Below are positions 25,502 through 34,267 of a stretch of DNA of 64,000 nt, in pieces. Origin of the DNA: JAPPLB01 sp965204095 (GTDB lineage Bacteria > Acidobacteriota > Terriglobia > Bryobacterales > UBA6623); assembly GCA_965204095.1 (NCBI GenBank), contig OZ241991.1, positions 2,604,001 to 2,668,000 on the forward strand, in the 5' to 3' direction. Numbering within the stretch: the stretch's first letter is position 1; each line of letters opens with the position of its first letter. The notes under the pieces were generated by a model. It saw only the letters and a program-made list of their open reading frames with translations. It searched no databases and was not told where the DNA came from. Position numbers and translations under genes: made by a program.

Positions 25502-25540
25502 GGTTGGAGTCTACCAGTCCGTAGTGAAACCCCGCGTAGC

Positions 25541-25828
25541 GGCGAGGCGAAGTGGGTGAGAGGGCCGTCAGGACTAGGCGCAAGCCGGGCGGAGGAAAAA
25601 GGCGCGAGCCGCTTAGCGCGCGCAGGCGTACTTGAACCGTACGTTGAGCACGGCAAGCAAGCGCAACGAAGTCCTGGCGGTCGTATCGCGTGCTCCGGCC
25701 GTCAGGCATTCCTTCTGGGGCGAATCCGGTCGCCGCAAATGGCTTTTCACGAATCACGAGTTACGAAACACGAATCACGGCTTTTGTGTTTTTCACAAAA
25801 AACTAAAAACCAAAAACTAAAAACTGCC
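25541..25828 (+). repeat. composite repeat: foldback A (copy 6), module D, heptad arrays
   Basis: Copy 6 of element A lacks the left TIR (its left border is GAAACCCCGCGTAGC instead) and carries a GGGCGGAGGAAAAAGGC insertion before the GC hairpin. Instead of ending in the right TIR it runs into module D (GGCCGTCAGGCATTCC), then TTTTCACGAATCACGAG heptads and an ACTAAAA tract to 25828. The same GGCGGAGGAAAAAGG insertion occurs in copies 7 and 14, so it marks a sub-family. Confidence 0.75.
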
Positions 25829-25886
25829 CACGGCCTTTCCCCCGCCCCCGGCGAAGCACCCGCGATATTCTGGATGGGACGACGCA

Positions 25887-27428
25887 ATGTCTCTTGCCAT
25901 GGATGAACAGCTTGCAACGCCTCGGCTCACGCGCCGCGATTTGCTGGCGGCGGCCTCTTGGGGCGCCGCCGCCTTCGCCTGCTCGACGCCCTCGGGAAAC
26001 AAGAAACCCAACATCCTCATGCTGATGTCCGATCAGCATCGCGGCGACTGCGTCGGCGCGGACGGCAACCGGGCCGTCTCCACGCCTCATCTGGACCAGC
26101 TCGCGGCCGAGGGAGCCCTGTTTCGACACGCCTACTCGTCCACGCCGAGTTGCACGCCGGCGCGCGCGGCGTTGCTCACCGGGCAGTCGCCTTGGCGTCA
26201 CGGAATGCTCGGCTACGGCCGTGTCGCCGAACGTTACCCGGTCGAGAAGCCCCGCGCCCTTCGTCAGGCCGGCTACTACACGGCCGGCATCGGCAAGATG
26301 CACTGGCACCCGCAGCGCAACCCGCATGGGTTTCATAGCGTGCAGCTCGATGAGTCGGGCCGTGTCCAGTCCCCCGGTTTCGTCAGCGATTACCGCCGGT
26401 GGTTCGCACAAGAGGCGCCCGATCTCGATCCCGACGCCACCGGCATCGGCTGGAACGACTACCGCGCAAAGGCGTACGTATTGCCCGAACGTCTCCACCC
26501 CACGACTTGGACCGCCGACCGCGCAGTCGAGTTTCTGCAGGAATATCGCCGTCCCGAGCCCTTCTTTCTCAAGGTTTCCTTTGCGCGCCCGCACAGTCCT
26601 TACGATCCGCCGCAACGTTTCATGGATCGCTACGCCGAGGTTGCCCTGCCCGAGGCCGCGGTCGGCGGCTGGGCCGGGCGCTACCGTGAACGCAACAACG
26701 ACAGCTTCAGCATCTGGCATGGGGATCTCGGGCCGGAACAGGTTCGCCGCTCGCGTCAGGGCTACTACGGTTCCGTCAGCTTCATCGATGAGCAGATCGG
26801 CCGGATTCTCGAGACCTTGGAGCAGCGCGGCGTGTTGGACGAAACGCTCATCCTGTATTTCTCCGACCATGGCGACATGACCGGCGACCACCACATGTGG
26901 CGGAAGTGCTTCGCTTACGAGGCTTCCGCGCGCATTCCGATGATCGTCCGTTGGCCTGCCGGGCTCGTCGCGGCTGAACGCGGACAGAGGATCGACCGGC
27001 CCGTCGAGATCCGCGATGTCCTGCCGACGCTGCTCGACGCCGCCGGTCAGGGTGAGCGCGAGGACATGGACGGCCGCAGCATGCTGAGCTTGCTTCGAGA
27101 CAAAGAAGCCTCCTGGCGGGAGTTCATCGACCTGGAGCACAGCATTTGCTACAGCCCCAGGAACCACTGGACGGCGCTGACCGATGGCCGCACGAAGTAC
27201 ATCTTTCATGCCCTCGATGGCGAAGAGCAGCTCTTCGACCTGGTATCCGACCCCCACGAACGGCAAGACATGGCCGGCGACAGCAGCCGCGAGAACCTGC
27301 TCCGGCTCTGGCGCAACCGCATGATCGATCACCTCGCGGAGCGCGCCGAGCCTTTTGTCAAGGGCGGCAAGCTGATCACCCGCCCCGAACGGTTCCTCTA
27401 TTCACCTAACTACCCGCAGCCGTCCTGA
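25887..27428 (+). CDS. sulfatase (type I, formylglycine-dependent), Tat-exported
   Basis: A 513-residue arylsulfatase-type hydrolase that removes sulfate from organic substrates, probably sulfated polysaccharides. The formylglycine motif SCTPARAALLTG begins at Ser88, with Cys89 as the residue to be modified by a sulfatase-modifying enzyme. Metal and active-site segments are NILMLMSDQHRGD, GKMHWHP and YFSDHGDMTGDHHMW. The N-terminus LTRRDLLAAASWGAAAFAC is a twin-arginine signal followed by cysteine (possible lipoprotein). No modifying enzyme or second sulfatase is adjacent. The start is ATG 25887 or 25899. Confidence 0.93.
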   Translation: MSLAMDEQLATPRLTRRDLLAAASWGAAAFACSTPSGNKKPNILMLMSDQHRGDCVGADGNRAVSTPHLDQLAAEGALFRHAYSSTPSCTPARAALLTGQSPWRHGMLGYGRVAERYPVEKPRALRQAGYYTAGIGKMHWHPQRNPHGFHSVQLDESGRVQSPGFVSDYRRWFAQEAPDLDPDATGIGWNDYRAKAYVLPERLHPTTWTADRAVEFLQEYRRPEPFFLKVSFARPHSPYDPPQRFMDRYAEVALPEAAVGGWAGRYRERNNDSFSIWHGDLGPEQVRRSRQGYYGSVSFIDEQIGRILETLEQRGVLDETLILYFSDHGDMTGDHHMWRKCFAYEASARIPMIVRWPAGLVAAERGQRIDRPVEIRDVLPTLLDAAGQGEREDMDGRSMLSLLRDKEASWREFIDLEHSICYSPRNHWTALTDGRTKYIFHALDGEEQLFDLVSDPHERQDMAGDSSRENLLRLWRNRMIDHLAERAEPFVKGGKLITRPERFLYSPNYPQPS

Positions 27429-27458
27429 TCGGCGAGGCAAAAGCCGCCCGCGCCAGCA

Positions 27459-27755
27459 ACACGGCCCTTTAAGGTTTTTCACAAACAGGAATCACGAAAC
27501 ATGGTTTTCCCTGTCACCCCGTCGTCTCCAAGGAGAGCAACCCCAAGCCGGACCAACGGGTTTTCACGAATCACGGGGCTTTCCGAGACCCGATCTGAAC
27601 GCAAGCCGCCTTGGAGCAACGGCCACACCGCCTGCCTCGGTTTTGGGGTCACGAATCACGAGTCACGAGACACGAATCACGGCCTTTATGTTTTTCACTA
27701 AAAACTAAAAACTGGCAACTGAAAACTATCCACTATCCACGGCCTTTTTCTCGGC
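27459..27755 (+). repeat. repeat block: modules I, G and F with heptad arrays
   Basis: The gap between the sulfatase and DUF5916 genes is nearly all repeats. In order: CACGGCCCTTTAAGG with a TTTTTCACAAACAGG start, module G (about 27501-27562, TCTCCAAGGAGAGCAACC), a short CACGAAT stretch, module F (27584-27648, AACGCAAGCCGCCTTGGAGC), a CACGAAT array (27650-27690), and an ACTAAAA tract ending with ACTATCC repeats at about 27740. Module G recurs at 37379-37446 and module F at 21018, 30155, 57683 and 62762. Confidence 0.78.
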
Positions 27756-27842
27756 TGACGGGAAAGACAGGTTAGAATCGTTATCCGGGTTCGGCTCTCA
27801 CTCGCTTGGCCTCTCCGCCCGGATTCACGTTTCTTTCCTGGG

Positions 27843-30098
27843 ATGAATACCCTGGTTCGCGTTCTCTGGCTCGCCGGTCTGCTGGCTGTCTCTTCCCAAC
27901 ATTCATACGCCCAAGAGCTTGAATCGGCGCCGTTGAAGACGCTCCGCGCGCAACGGGTCTCCCAGCCGCCCGAGCTGGACGGCTTGGTCACCGAAGCGTT
28001 CTGGGAGGAGATCGCCGTTGCGACCGACTTCATCCAGCAGAATCCCGAAGAGGGTGAACTCTCTCCCGAGCGCACGGAAGTTCGCGTTGTCTTCGACGAC
28101 CGCAACTTGTATTTCGGCATCATCTGCTTCGATTCCCAACCGCAAAACATCGTCGTTACGCAAAACCGCCGGGACGCCGACCTCGAAGACACCGACTCCC
28201 TGCTGATCCTGCTCGACACTTTCAACGACGACCAGAACGCGTTCATCTTCGGTACGAGCCCCACCGGCATCGAGTTTGACGCCCAGGTGTCCAAAGCCGG
28301 CCAGAGACGCGGAGGCGGCGGCGGTCCGGCCCGCGCCGGCGGCAGCGGCGGTGCCCAGCGCGGCGGTTCGTCGGCGTTCAACCTCAACTGGGACGGCGTC
28401 TGGAAAGTCCGGTCTCAAATCACTGAGCGCGGCTGGGAGAGCGAAATCGTCATCCCCTTCCGGACACTGCGCTACAAACCCGGTGCGGCCGTTTGGGGGC
28501 TCAATCTGATGCGCAACCTCCGCCGTCGCAACGAGTTGTCGTACTGGTCGCCCATCAGCCGCGCATTCAGGTTGACGCAGGTCAGCATGGCCGGGTCGCT
28601 CTCGGGGCTCGAAACCCGCACCCACCGCAACCTCAAGCTTCTGCCCTATGTGCTCGGCGGTTTCTCGCAGGATTACACCCGCTCGGATGATCAAGGCCGG
28701 TTTGAACGCGACGCCGGTCTCGACCTTAAATACAGCCTGACGTCAAGCCTCACGCTCGACGCCACTTTCAATACCGACTTTGCCCAGGTTGAAGTCGACG
28801 ACGAACAGGTCAACCTGACGCGTTTCGATCTGTTCTTTCCCGAGAAGCGTCCGTTCTTCCTCGAAAATTCCGGCTTCTTCGAATTCGGCACAACCCAGGA
28901 AGTCGAGATCTTCTTCTCCCGCCGGATCGGACTCGACGACGACCGCAACCCCGTCCCCATCGACGCCGGGGCGCGCATCAGCGGAAAGGCCGGCCCGTAC
29001 CAGATCGGAATGCTCAACATGCAGACGCGGTCCGTGGACGGAGCCGCCCCCGCCAACAACTACAGCGTCGCCCGCCTCAGCCGCGAACTGCCGAATCGCT
29101 CTTCCATCGGTGTGATCGGCGTCAACCGCCAGGCCACGACGCAGTTCGGCGGCAGCGGCAGCTACAACCGCACCTTCGGCGCTGACGCCAACATCGGCCT
29201 CGGCCGCTTCGGAAACTGGTTCAACTACGCCGCGGCGACACAGACTCCGGGACTGGATGGCAGCGACCACACTTATTCGAGCCGTTTCGAGTACGACGAC
29301 GCCCGCCACCAGTTCACGCTGGGGTATATGGAAGTCGGACGCAACTTCAACCCCGAAGTCGGTTTCGTCCGCAGAGTCGGTTTTCGCAAACCGGAGTACT
29401 TTTACCGCTACACGCACTATATGGACAGCGGTCCCATCCGCAGCATCGAGCCGCACTTCCTGAGTGATACTTGGCTGACGCTGGAAACGAACGAAAAGGA
29501 GTCCGGCTTCGATCACCTCCACCTGGACACGCGCTGGCAGAACGGTGGCCGGCTCGGCATCGCCTACAACCGGAACTTCGAGCGGCTCGACATACCCTTC
29601 GAGGTCCACCCCGGCATCTTCATCCCGGTCGGACGCTACCAGTTCAACGAGTGGATCACGAACTTTCAATCCGACCCCAGCGCGACGGTGTACGTCGGGG
29701 GCAACGTGGCGGTCGGGGATTTCTACAGCGGAACGATCCGCACCCTCAACGGCCGCGTCGGCTTGCGCAAGGGAAAGAATCTGACGTGGGTAGGCTCCTG
29801 GGTCCGCAACTTCATCGAATTGCCGGTGGGCGATTTCAATACCGACCTGGTCGGTCTGCGCTTCAACTGGGCGTTTACGCCAAAAAGCTTCCTGCAGACC
29901 TTCAGTCAGTACAACAGCCGGACCGAGCAGATCGGCCACAACATCCGCCTGGGCCTGCTATCGACTTCCAGCACCGGGCTCTTCGTCGTCTACAACACAA
30001 CCGATCTCTCGCGTGACTACTTCGACCCGCACGATGTCCAGCGGCGCACCCTCTCCCGCGCCCTGTTCATCAAGTTCAACTACTTGTTGGACTACTGA
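27843..30098 (+). CDS. DUF5916 protein: carbohydrate-binding domain plus outer-membrane beta-barrel
   Basis: A 751-residue exported protein. The signal peptide covers about residues 1-24 (VLWLAGLLAVSSQHSYA). Residues 40-230 resemble the CBM9-like domain (AFWEEIAVATDFIQQNP, VVFDDRNLYFGIICFD, WESEIVIPFRTLRYK), interrupted by a glycine-rich loop (RRGGGGGPARAGGSGGAQ). From about residue 270 to the end is the DUF5916 barrel: FNTDFAQVEVDDEQVNLTRF, FFPEKRPFFLENSGFFEFG and alternating beta strands ending IKFNYLLDY. The likely location is the outer membrane, with a role in binding or uptake of polymers. It stands alone but follows a sulfatase, which fits polysaccharide use. Confidence 0.88.
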   Translation: MNTLVRVLWLAGLLAVSSQHSYAQELESAPLKTLRAQRVSQPPELDGLVTEAFWEEIAVATDFIQQNPEEGELSPERTEVRVVFDDRNLYFGIICFDSQPQNIVVTQNRRDADLEDTDSLLILLDTFNDDQNAFIFGTSPTGIEFDAQVSKAGQRRGGGGGPARAGGSGGAQRGGSSAFNLNWDGVWKVRSQITERGWESEIVIPFRTLRYKPGAAVWGLNLMRNLRRRNELSYWSPISRAFRLTQVSMAGSLSGLETRTHRNLKLLPYVLGGFSQDYTRSDDQGRFERDAGLDLKYSLTSSLTLDATFNTDFAQVEVDDEQVNLTRFDLFFPEKRPFFLENSGFFEFGTTQEVEIFFSRRIGLDDDRNPVPIDAGARISGKAGPYQIGMLNMQTRSVDGAAPANNYSVARLSRELPNRSSIGVIGVNRQATTQFGGSGSYNRTFGADANIGLGRFGNWFNYAAATQTPGLDGSDHTYSSRFEYDDARHQFTLGYMEVGRNFNPEVGFVRRVGFRKPEYFYRYTHYMDSGPIRSIEPHFLSDTWLTLETNEKESGFDHLHLDTRWQNGGRLGIAYNRNFERLDIPFEVHPGIFIPVGRYQFNEWITNFQSDPSATVYVGGNVAVGDFYSGTIRTLNGRVGLRKGKNLTWVGSWVRNFIELPVGDFNTDLVGLRFNWAFTPKSFLQTFSQYNSRTEQIGHNIRLGLLSTSSTGLFVVYNTTDLSRDYFDPHDVQRRTLSRALFIKFNYLLDY

Positions 30099-30107
30099 TC
30101 CCGCCCC

Positions 30108-30305
30108 CGCAAGGCCGGCCTGCAAGGTTTTCCACGAATCACGGGTTTTCCGAGACCCGGCCTGAACGCAAGCCGCCTTGGAGCAACGGACATACCGTCT
30201 GCCTCGGTTTTGGGGTCACGAATCACGAGACACGAAACACGAATCACGGCCTTTATGCTTTTCACTAACAACTAACCACTAATAACTAAAAACTATCCAC
30301 GGCCT
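30108..30305 (+). repeat. repeat block: module I/F and heptad arrays
   Basis: Downstream of the DUF5916 stop: GGCCTGCAAGGTTTTCCACG, module F (30155-30215), a CACGAAT array (30215-30250) and an ACTAACA/ACTATCC tract to about 30305. Its order is the same as the right half of 27459-27755, so these two blocks are near-duplicates flanking the DUF5916 gene as direct repeats. Confidence 0.78.
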
Positions 30306-30325
30306 TTTTACCGCCTGCTGCCAAG

Positions 30326-30331
30326 TATAAT
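30326..30331 (+). promoter_or_regulatory. TATAAT -10 box implying a leaderless transcript
   Basis: A perfect TATAAT is followed by seven bases (GAGGCGC) and then the ATG at 30339. The expected transcription start falls on or next to that ATG, so the redoxin mRNA would have no leader. No good -35 is visible at the 17-base distance. Confidence 0.5.
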
Positions 30332-30338
30332 GAGGCGC

Positions 30339-30821
30339 ATGGCGGCTCTGGAATCAGGCGCCGGCGCGCCGGACTTCAGACTTCTCGACGCCGGCGGCGA
30401 GGAATTCCACCTGCGCGGACAGCTCGACACCGGTCCCGTCGTGCTGACCTTCTTCAAGACCAGTTGTCCAACTTGCCAGTATGGATTGCCGTACCTCGAT
30501 CGGCTTGCCTCGGCCCTCGAAGGAACGGCCGCCGAATCCATTGCCGTTTGCCAGGACTCGCCCGGAGACGCCGAGCGTTTCAAGCTCGAGTTCGACTTCA
30601 AGACGCGCGTCGTGTTCGATACGGAGGAAGCGGACTTTCCGGTCTCGAATGCCTACGGCCTCACGAACGTGCCGACCGTCTTCCTCATCCAGCGGGACGG
30701 CGGCATCGCCCACACGGGTGTCGGCTGGTCGAGGTCCGACGTCGAGGAGATCGCAGCCAAGCTGGGAGTGAGCGCCCCTTTCCGTCCGGAAGAAGACGTC
30801 CTGCCGTTCAAGCCCGGTTGA
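30339..30821 (+). CDS. redoxin/TlpA-like thioredoxin-fold protein
   Basis: A 160-residue AhpC/TSA-redoxin-type protein with the redox motif SCPTC (Cys43 and Cys46), the strand before it VVLTFFK, and the cis-proline loop NVPTVFLIQRDG. There is no signal peptide, so it should be cytoplasmic. It probably reduces peroxides or protein disulfides. An ATG at 30330 lies inside the -10 box, so the start at MAALESGAGAPDFRL is preferred. The gene stands alone between repeat blocks. Confidence 0.85.
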   Translation: MAALESGAGAPDFRLLDAGGEEFHLRGQLDTGPVVLTFFKTSCPTCQYGLPYLDRLASALEGTAAESIAVCQDSPGDAERFKLEFDFKTRVVFDTEEADFPVSNAYGLTNVPTVFLIQRDGGIAHTGVGWSRSDVEEIAAKLGVSAPFRPEEDVLPFKPG

Positions 30822-30938
30822 GGATCGCGAAACTAGCTCCGGTCCGGAGCTTTCTGCGACTCACATATCCCACGGCCCGTTAGCAGCCCGAGCTTTGTTG
30901 AACCCATTCCGGGTTTCCCGGCGACCATGTCGCAGCCG

Positions 30939-31210
30939 GGCCTGCATGTCTCGCCAAGCGGCGAGGCCAAGTGCCTGAGAGGGCCGCCGGGCGGAGGAAA
31001 AAGGCGCGAGCAGGCGTACTTGCCAAATCGCCTACTTCACCCCTCGGATCGCGAAGCACTGCCTTTACAGTTCACCGGCCGCCAGACATTCCTTTCAAGA
31101 GCGAACGAGGCCACGCAAATGGTTTTCACGAATCACGAAACACGAGACACGAATCACGGCTTTTACGTTTTTCACTAAAAACGAAAAACTGAAAACTAAC
31201 AACTAAAAAA
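30939..31210 (+). repeat. composite repeat: left half of foldback A (copy 7), module D, heptad arrays
   Basis: The left part of element A (CCTGCATGTCTCGCCAAGCG to GAGCAGGCGTACTTG, with the GGCGGAGGAAAAAGGC variant) breaks off near 31022. Module D follows (about 31065-31120, ACCGGCCGCCAGACATTCC), then CACGAAT heptads (31122-31158) and an ACTAAAA/ACTGAAA tract that runs to 31220. The tract includes the stop codon of the lytic transglycosylase. Confidence 0.75.
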
Positions 31211-33493
31211 CTAACCACTGCCTTCGGTTCCGCCATACAGCCGCCGGTAGACCTCTGCGTTGCGCATCACCGATTGGACGTAGCCGCGCGTCTCGGTGAA
31301 GGGAATGCTTTCCGCGAACTCCTCCGGGTCGGAAAGGTCCTCCCAGCTAAGCCAGGCATCGACGCGGTGCTCGCCCGCGTTGTACCCGGCGAGGGTGTAT
31401 TCGAGCCGGTGGTTGAATCTCTTCAAGACCGTCTTGAAGTGGAACGTGCCCAGACGCAAGCTCAGGTCGGCGTTGTACAGTTGGCGGTTGGAAAGACCCG
31501 ATATGCCGAGCCGCCGCGCCAGGCCCCGGCCGGTACGAGGCATGATTTGCATCAGGCCCAGCGCGCCCGCCCGAGATTTTGCCCCGGGATTGAATTCCGA
31601 CTCCTGACGGATCAGGCCGGCAACGAGATACGGGTCGAGTGAATGAGGCGCAGCACGGCGCTTGAGCTGTTTCGCGTAGGGCAACGGGAACAGGCGTTCC
31701 CAATATTCGCGCGCCATCGCCCCGAGCGGAACGCGAAGGTACCCGAATCCGTAACGTTTCATGTAGCGCAGTCCGCGATGGAACTGTCTGTTTTCGCTTT
31801 TCTGGCGCGCCAGCTCGAGACCGACCAGGTGAGCGTCCGGCTTGCGGTAGTCGGCCGTCCGCAACTCCCCTTCGGCAAGATCGCGCAGCCCCAGGGCAAA
31901 GAGGAGTTCTCCCCGTTCCAGTTTGAATTTCGTGGCTTGCTCAGGCTCGTCGGCGAACCGCCGAGGTCCGGGGATCGAGTCGAAGTAGTCCGGCGCGCGG
32001 GCCGGTTTGCCGGCCGGCGGCAGCTTCGCGAGGCGTCCGCGCGCTCGGACGGCGTGATAGTAATGCGGAAAACGCCGGGTCAACTCGCTGTAAAGCGCCC
32101 TTGCCAGGCCGGTCTGTCCGTTCGCTTGCTCGACGCGGGCCAGCCAGTAGATGGCGCCCGACACCGTCGACGACTTCGGATACAGCCGGATGTGTTCTTC
32201 GAAGAGCGATGCGGCGCGGGGATCATCGTCCCGATAGGCCCGCCAGCAGACTTTCCAGTGCGCCTTCGCGGCGTTCACGCCTCTCGGCAGCGCCCGCGCG
32301 CAGCGCTCGTAGTACTTGCGGTATTCCTTGGGCTGATTCTGGAGCAGGTAGTAGTTCCCCAGCGAGAACAGCGCTTCCCCGTACCAGGGCGACTTCGGAT
32401 GCTTCTCGCCAAGCTGCTCGGCGCGCTGCCGGAATTCCGTGATCCTTCGCTTCCGGCGGGCGCATTCGCCGAGATAGTACAACCGCTCGGCTGCCAGATC
32501 CGGATCGGTGATATTGAGCTTCGACAACCAGCCGTAGGCGATGGTCGTCCGCAAACGGCGGTAGTCGGCCGACCCGGCGCGGACCTGGGCATGCTCGCGG
32601 TCGCGCCCTTTCAGTCCGGCGGCGAGCGCCCGGCGATATTCGGGCGCCGCCTTGGAGTACTTGCGTGCGTTGTAAAGCTTGTCGGCCCGTTCGAGTCTCC
32701 AGGCGGCGGGCGCATCGGGATACCGGCTCCCCAGCTTCGCGCGAAGCGCGTTCAGCGCCGTCTCCGCGGGGTCGGCCTGGCTGCTCAACGGATACTTGTA
32801 GTAGACAAGCCGGTAGGTCCGTACGGCGTCCAGCAATGCGCCGTCGAGCTGCAGCGTGCGGGCAATCAGGTAATGGCGGACCGATTCCTCCATCTTGCCT
32901 TGCGAGGCGCTCAACAGCCGCCGTGCTTCCTGCCGGCGTTTGTCGCGTATCAAACTCTCGGCTTGCAGCCGCAGCGAGCGCCCCAGCAGCAGGCTGTTGG
33001 GAAAACGCCTGGGAAAATTCTCGATCGTGTCGGCCGCCGAAGCGAAATCCTCGGCGCCCGCGAGCGCCCGGGCATGGAAGAAGTGCGCGTAGTCGGACAG
33101 CACGCCGCCGTCGCGGGAAGCATGCCGCAGGTGCGGCACGGCGTCTTCATAGGCTCGGGCCTCATAGTCGCCCATGCCGAGAGCGAAACGCGCCAGTGCC
33201 GCCTGCGAGCCGTCCGCCTTCCGGATGTATGCGGCAAGCGGCGTGCGGTCGGACGCCCTTCCCGACTTGATGTAGGAACGGCTGTGCCGTTGAAGCTCGG
33301 GAGAAGCCGCGCGGAGTCCTCCAACAGACAGCCCGGCGACAAGCAGTGCTGCCAACAAGATCAGCCTGCTTTTTCTCCCGCACGGTGAGCCAACGTGAAG
33401 GAAAAGGCCGTCAGGAAGAAGGGTGCGCCGCTTGGCGCGCAGAAGTGGACTTGGCGGTATGCTGAGCCCGCCAAGCAAACGGAATAAGGTCAT
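31211..33493 (-). CDS. exported soluble lytic transglycosylase (SLT family)
   Basis: Cleaves peptidoglycan glycan strands, leaving 1,6-anhydro ends. The long N-terminal part is an alpha-helical TPR-like superhelix (about residues 80-560, for example YYLLQNQPKEYRKYYERCAR), as in Slt70. The catalytic domain at about residue 620-740 has LIRQESEFNPGAKSRAGALG with the catalytic Glu, then LMQIMP and LAGYNAGEHRVDAWL. The signal-anchor hydrophobic stretch LILLAALLVAGLSVGGL lies unusually far in (about residues 46-62), because the ATG lies inside foldback copy 8. No ATG, GTG or TTG lies between the repeat and the hydrophobic stretch. The stop TAG is in a heptad tract. The start is therefore uncertain (33493 or 33523). 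Confidence 0.85.
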   Translation of the reverse strand: MTLFRLLGGLSIPPSPLLRAKRRTLLPDGLFLHVGSPCGRKSRLILLAALLVAGLSVGGLRAASPELQRHSRSYIKSGRASDRTPLAAYIRKADGSQAALARFALGMGDYEARAYEDAVPHLRHASRDGGVLSDYAHFFHARALAGAEDFASAADTIENFPRRFPNSLLLGRSLRLQAESLIRDKRRQEARRLLSASQGKMEESVRHYLIARTLQLDGALLDAVRTYRLVYYKYPLSSQADPAETALNALRAKLGSRYPDAPAAWRLERADKLYNARKYSKAAPEYRRALAAGLKGRDREHAQVRAGSADYRRLRTTIAYGWLSKLNITDPDLAAERLYYLGECARRKRRITEFRQRAEQLGEKHPKSPWYGEALFSLGNYYLLQNQPKEYRKYYERCARALPRGVNAAKAHWKVCWRAYRDDDPRAASLFEEHIRLYPKSSTVSGAIYWLARVEQANGQTGLARALYSELTRRFPHYYHAVRARGRLAKLPPAGKPARAPDYFDSIPGPRRFADEPEQATKFKLERGELLFALGLRDLAEGELRTADYRKPDAHLVGLELARQKSENRQFHRGLRYMKRYGFGYLRVPLGAMAREYWERLFPLPYAKQLKRRAAPHSLDPYLVAGLIRQESEFNPGAKSRAGALGLMQIMPRTGRGLARRLGISGLSNRQLYNADLSLRLGTFHFKTVLKRFNHRLEYTLAGYNAGEHRVDAWLSWEDLSDPEEFAESIPFTETRGYVQSVMRNAEVYRRLYGGTEGSG

Positions 33494-33541
33494 GGCCGCC
33501 TCATTGCGTGCTTCGAACGTCACATAGGAGAAATGCAGGCC
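33362..33541 (+). repeat. foldback element A, copy 8 (diverged), overlapping the 5' end of the transglycosylase gene
   Basis: 180 bases with recognisable ends (CAGCCTGCTTTTTCTCCCG on the left; AGGAGAAATGCAGGC on the right) and the core CCGCTTGGCGCGCAGAAG, GGTATGCTGAGC, GCCAAGCAAACGG and TGCGTGCTTCGAACGTC. It is more diverged than other copies, so it is older or has been under coding selection. Read on the minus strand, it encodes the start codon and the basic segment (PCGRKSR) before the signal sequence of the transglycosylase. Confidence 0.75.
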
Positions 33542-33647
33542 GGTACAGCGCCTGAACGTTTCGAAGTCTTCATCCCCAAAGGCGGGAAGCGGGCGAGACT
33601 CTCCCTACATGGTAAACCCTGGAAGCCGTCAGGAAAAGCCCACCGCT

Positions 33648-33748
33648 GGCCTGCCTTTCTCCCCGCGCGCCGAGGCAAAGTCCGTGCGGATCAAGAATCA
33701 GGGCTTTCAAGCCTTTCACTAACCACTATCCACTGTCCACTATCCCCC
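33648..33748 (+). repeat. fragment of foldback A (copy 11) and heptad tract
   Basis: GGCCTGCCTTTCTCCCCGCG, CGAGGCAAAGTCCGTG (33648-33689) match the left end of element A. Then come CAAGAATCAGGGC and a heptad run TTTCACTAACCACTATCC, ACTGTCC, ACTATCC to 33748. The right end of A is missing. The remaining bases 33542-33647 show no recognisable gene. Confidence 0.65.
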
Positions 33749-33749
33749 C

Positions 33750-33819
33750 CGCCAACGATTCCAGATACCGTCGCGCCCGATTCCACGTAGCCGCTCCTGG
33801 CGGTGTTGCAGTCGAACCC
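33750..33819 (-). pseudogene. relic of the C-terminus of a TIM-barrel isomerase-like gene
   Basis: On the minus strand the frame reads WNRARRYLESLAGG, the same ending as INRARGHLESLAEM of the TIM-barrel protein at 23759. The DNA phrase GCCAACGATTCCAGAT is shared with both other copies. Only about 38 bases (33750-33787) match. Upstream the similarity ends near the inverted heptad repeats of the IVP cassette. The stop codon comes from heptads (IVDSG then stop). It is a third, very short copy of this gene end. Confidence 0.6.
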
Positions 33820-33837
33820 ATGGACAGTGATTTGTGA

Positions 33838-34267
33838 ATAGTGGACAGTGGGAAGGTTAACGACGTAGCGACTTTATGAGCCCGGTCAATAATTTGTTGG
33901 TTTCCTCGCAACGCTTCAAAGCGTCGGTCACGTTCTCTTCGGGTAAGAGATCCAAGTTTCCGCACAAAGTCAGCAGCGTCTCCAATTCGGCGAGGGAACC
34001 TCGTGCTATCCCCAGAAAGTGTAGAAACTCTCCCCTGCCATGACGGGCTTGACCCTCCGCGATGTTGGCCGGAATCGACACCGCCGCCCGCGTCAACTGC
34101 GAGCGCATCCCATAAGCCTCTTCTCTCGGCAATTGCGGCGAACAGCGATAAATGGTCTCGGCCAAGTCCATCGACTTCTGCCAGACCACCAGTTCCCGAT
34201 AGCTCTGCAACGGTCCCATAGGGCGCCACAGCCTCCCTCGCACTACCCACTATCCACTGTCCACTAT
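33838..34267. mobile_element. candidate cassette: IVP-type gene between inverted heptad repeats
   Basis: ATAGTGGACAGTGG at 33838-33851 is the exact reverse complement of CCACTGTCCACTAT at 34254-34267, and both are embedded in longer 7-base arrays (33820-33852 and 34235-34278). Between them lies only one gene, a 23S-IVP family protein. Intervening sequences in some bacterial 23S rRNAs have the same plan: complementary ends plus an IVP gene. No target duplication could be identified because the flanks are repetitive. Mobility is inferred, not shown. Confidence 0.45.
33857..34219 (-). CDS. four-helix-bundle protein, 23S rRNA intervening-sequence (IVP) family
   Basis: A 120-residue protein with the family hallmarks: MGPLQSYRELVVWQKSMDLA, then YGMRSQLTRAAVSIPANIAE and GQARHGRGEFLHFLGIARGS, then LAELETLLTLCGNL. 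Four amphipathic helices form a small homo-oligomeric bundle. Relatives are found inside 23S rRNA intervening sequences and, as Avd, with diversity-generating retroelements. No reverse transcriptase or rRNA is seen here. The start at MGPLQSY matches the family; an ATG eight codons upstream is also open. Its flanks are inverted heptad arrays, so it may belong to a small mobile unit. Confidence 0.9.
   Translation of the reverse strand: MGPLQSYRELVVWQKSMDLAETIYRCSPQLPREEAYGMRSQLTRAAVSIPANIAEGQARHGRGEFLHFLGIARGSLAELETLLTLCGNLDLLPEENVTDALKRCEETNKLLTGLIKSLRR

Noticed and set aside
25803..27332. A 509-codon minus-strand open frame opposite the sulfatase
   Set aside because: The plus-strand sulfatase is unambiguous (CTPAR motif, Tat signal). 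The antisense translation is alanine/valine/arginine rich without motifs.
27640..27760. CRISPR-like array
   Set aside because: The period is 7 bases with no unique spacers, and no cas genes are present.
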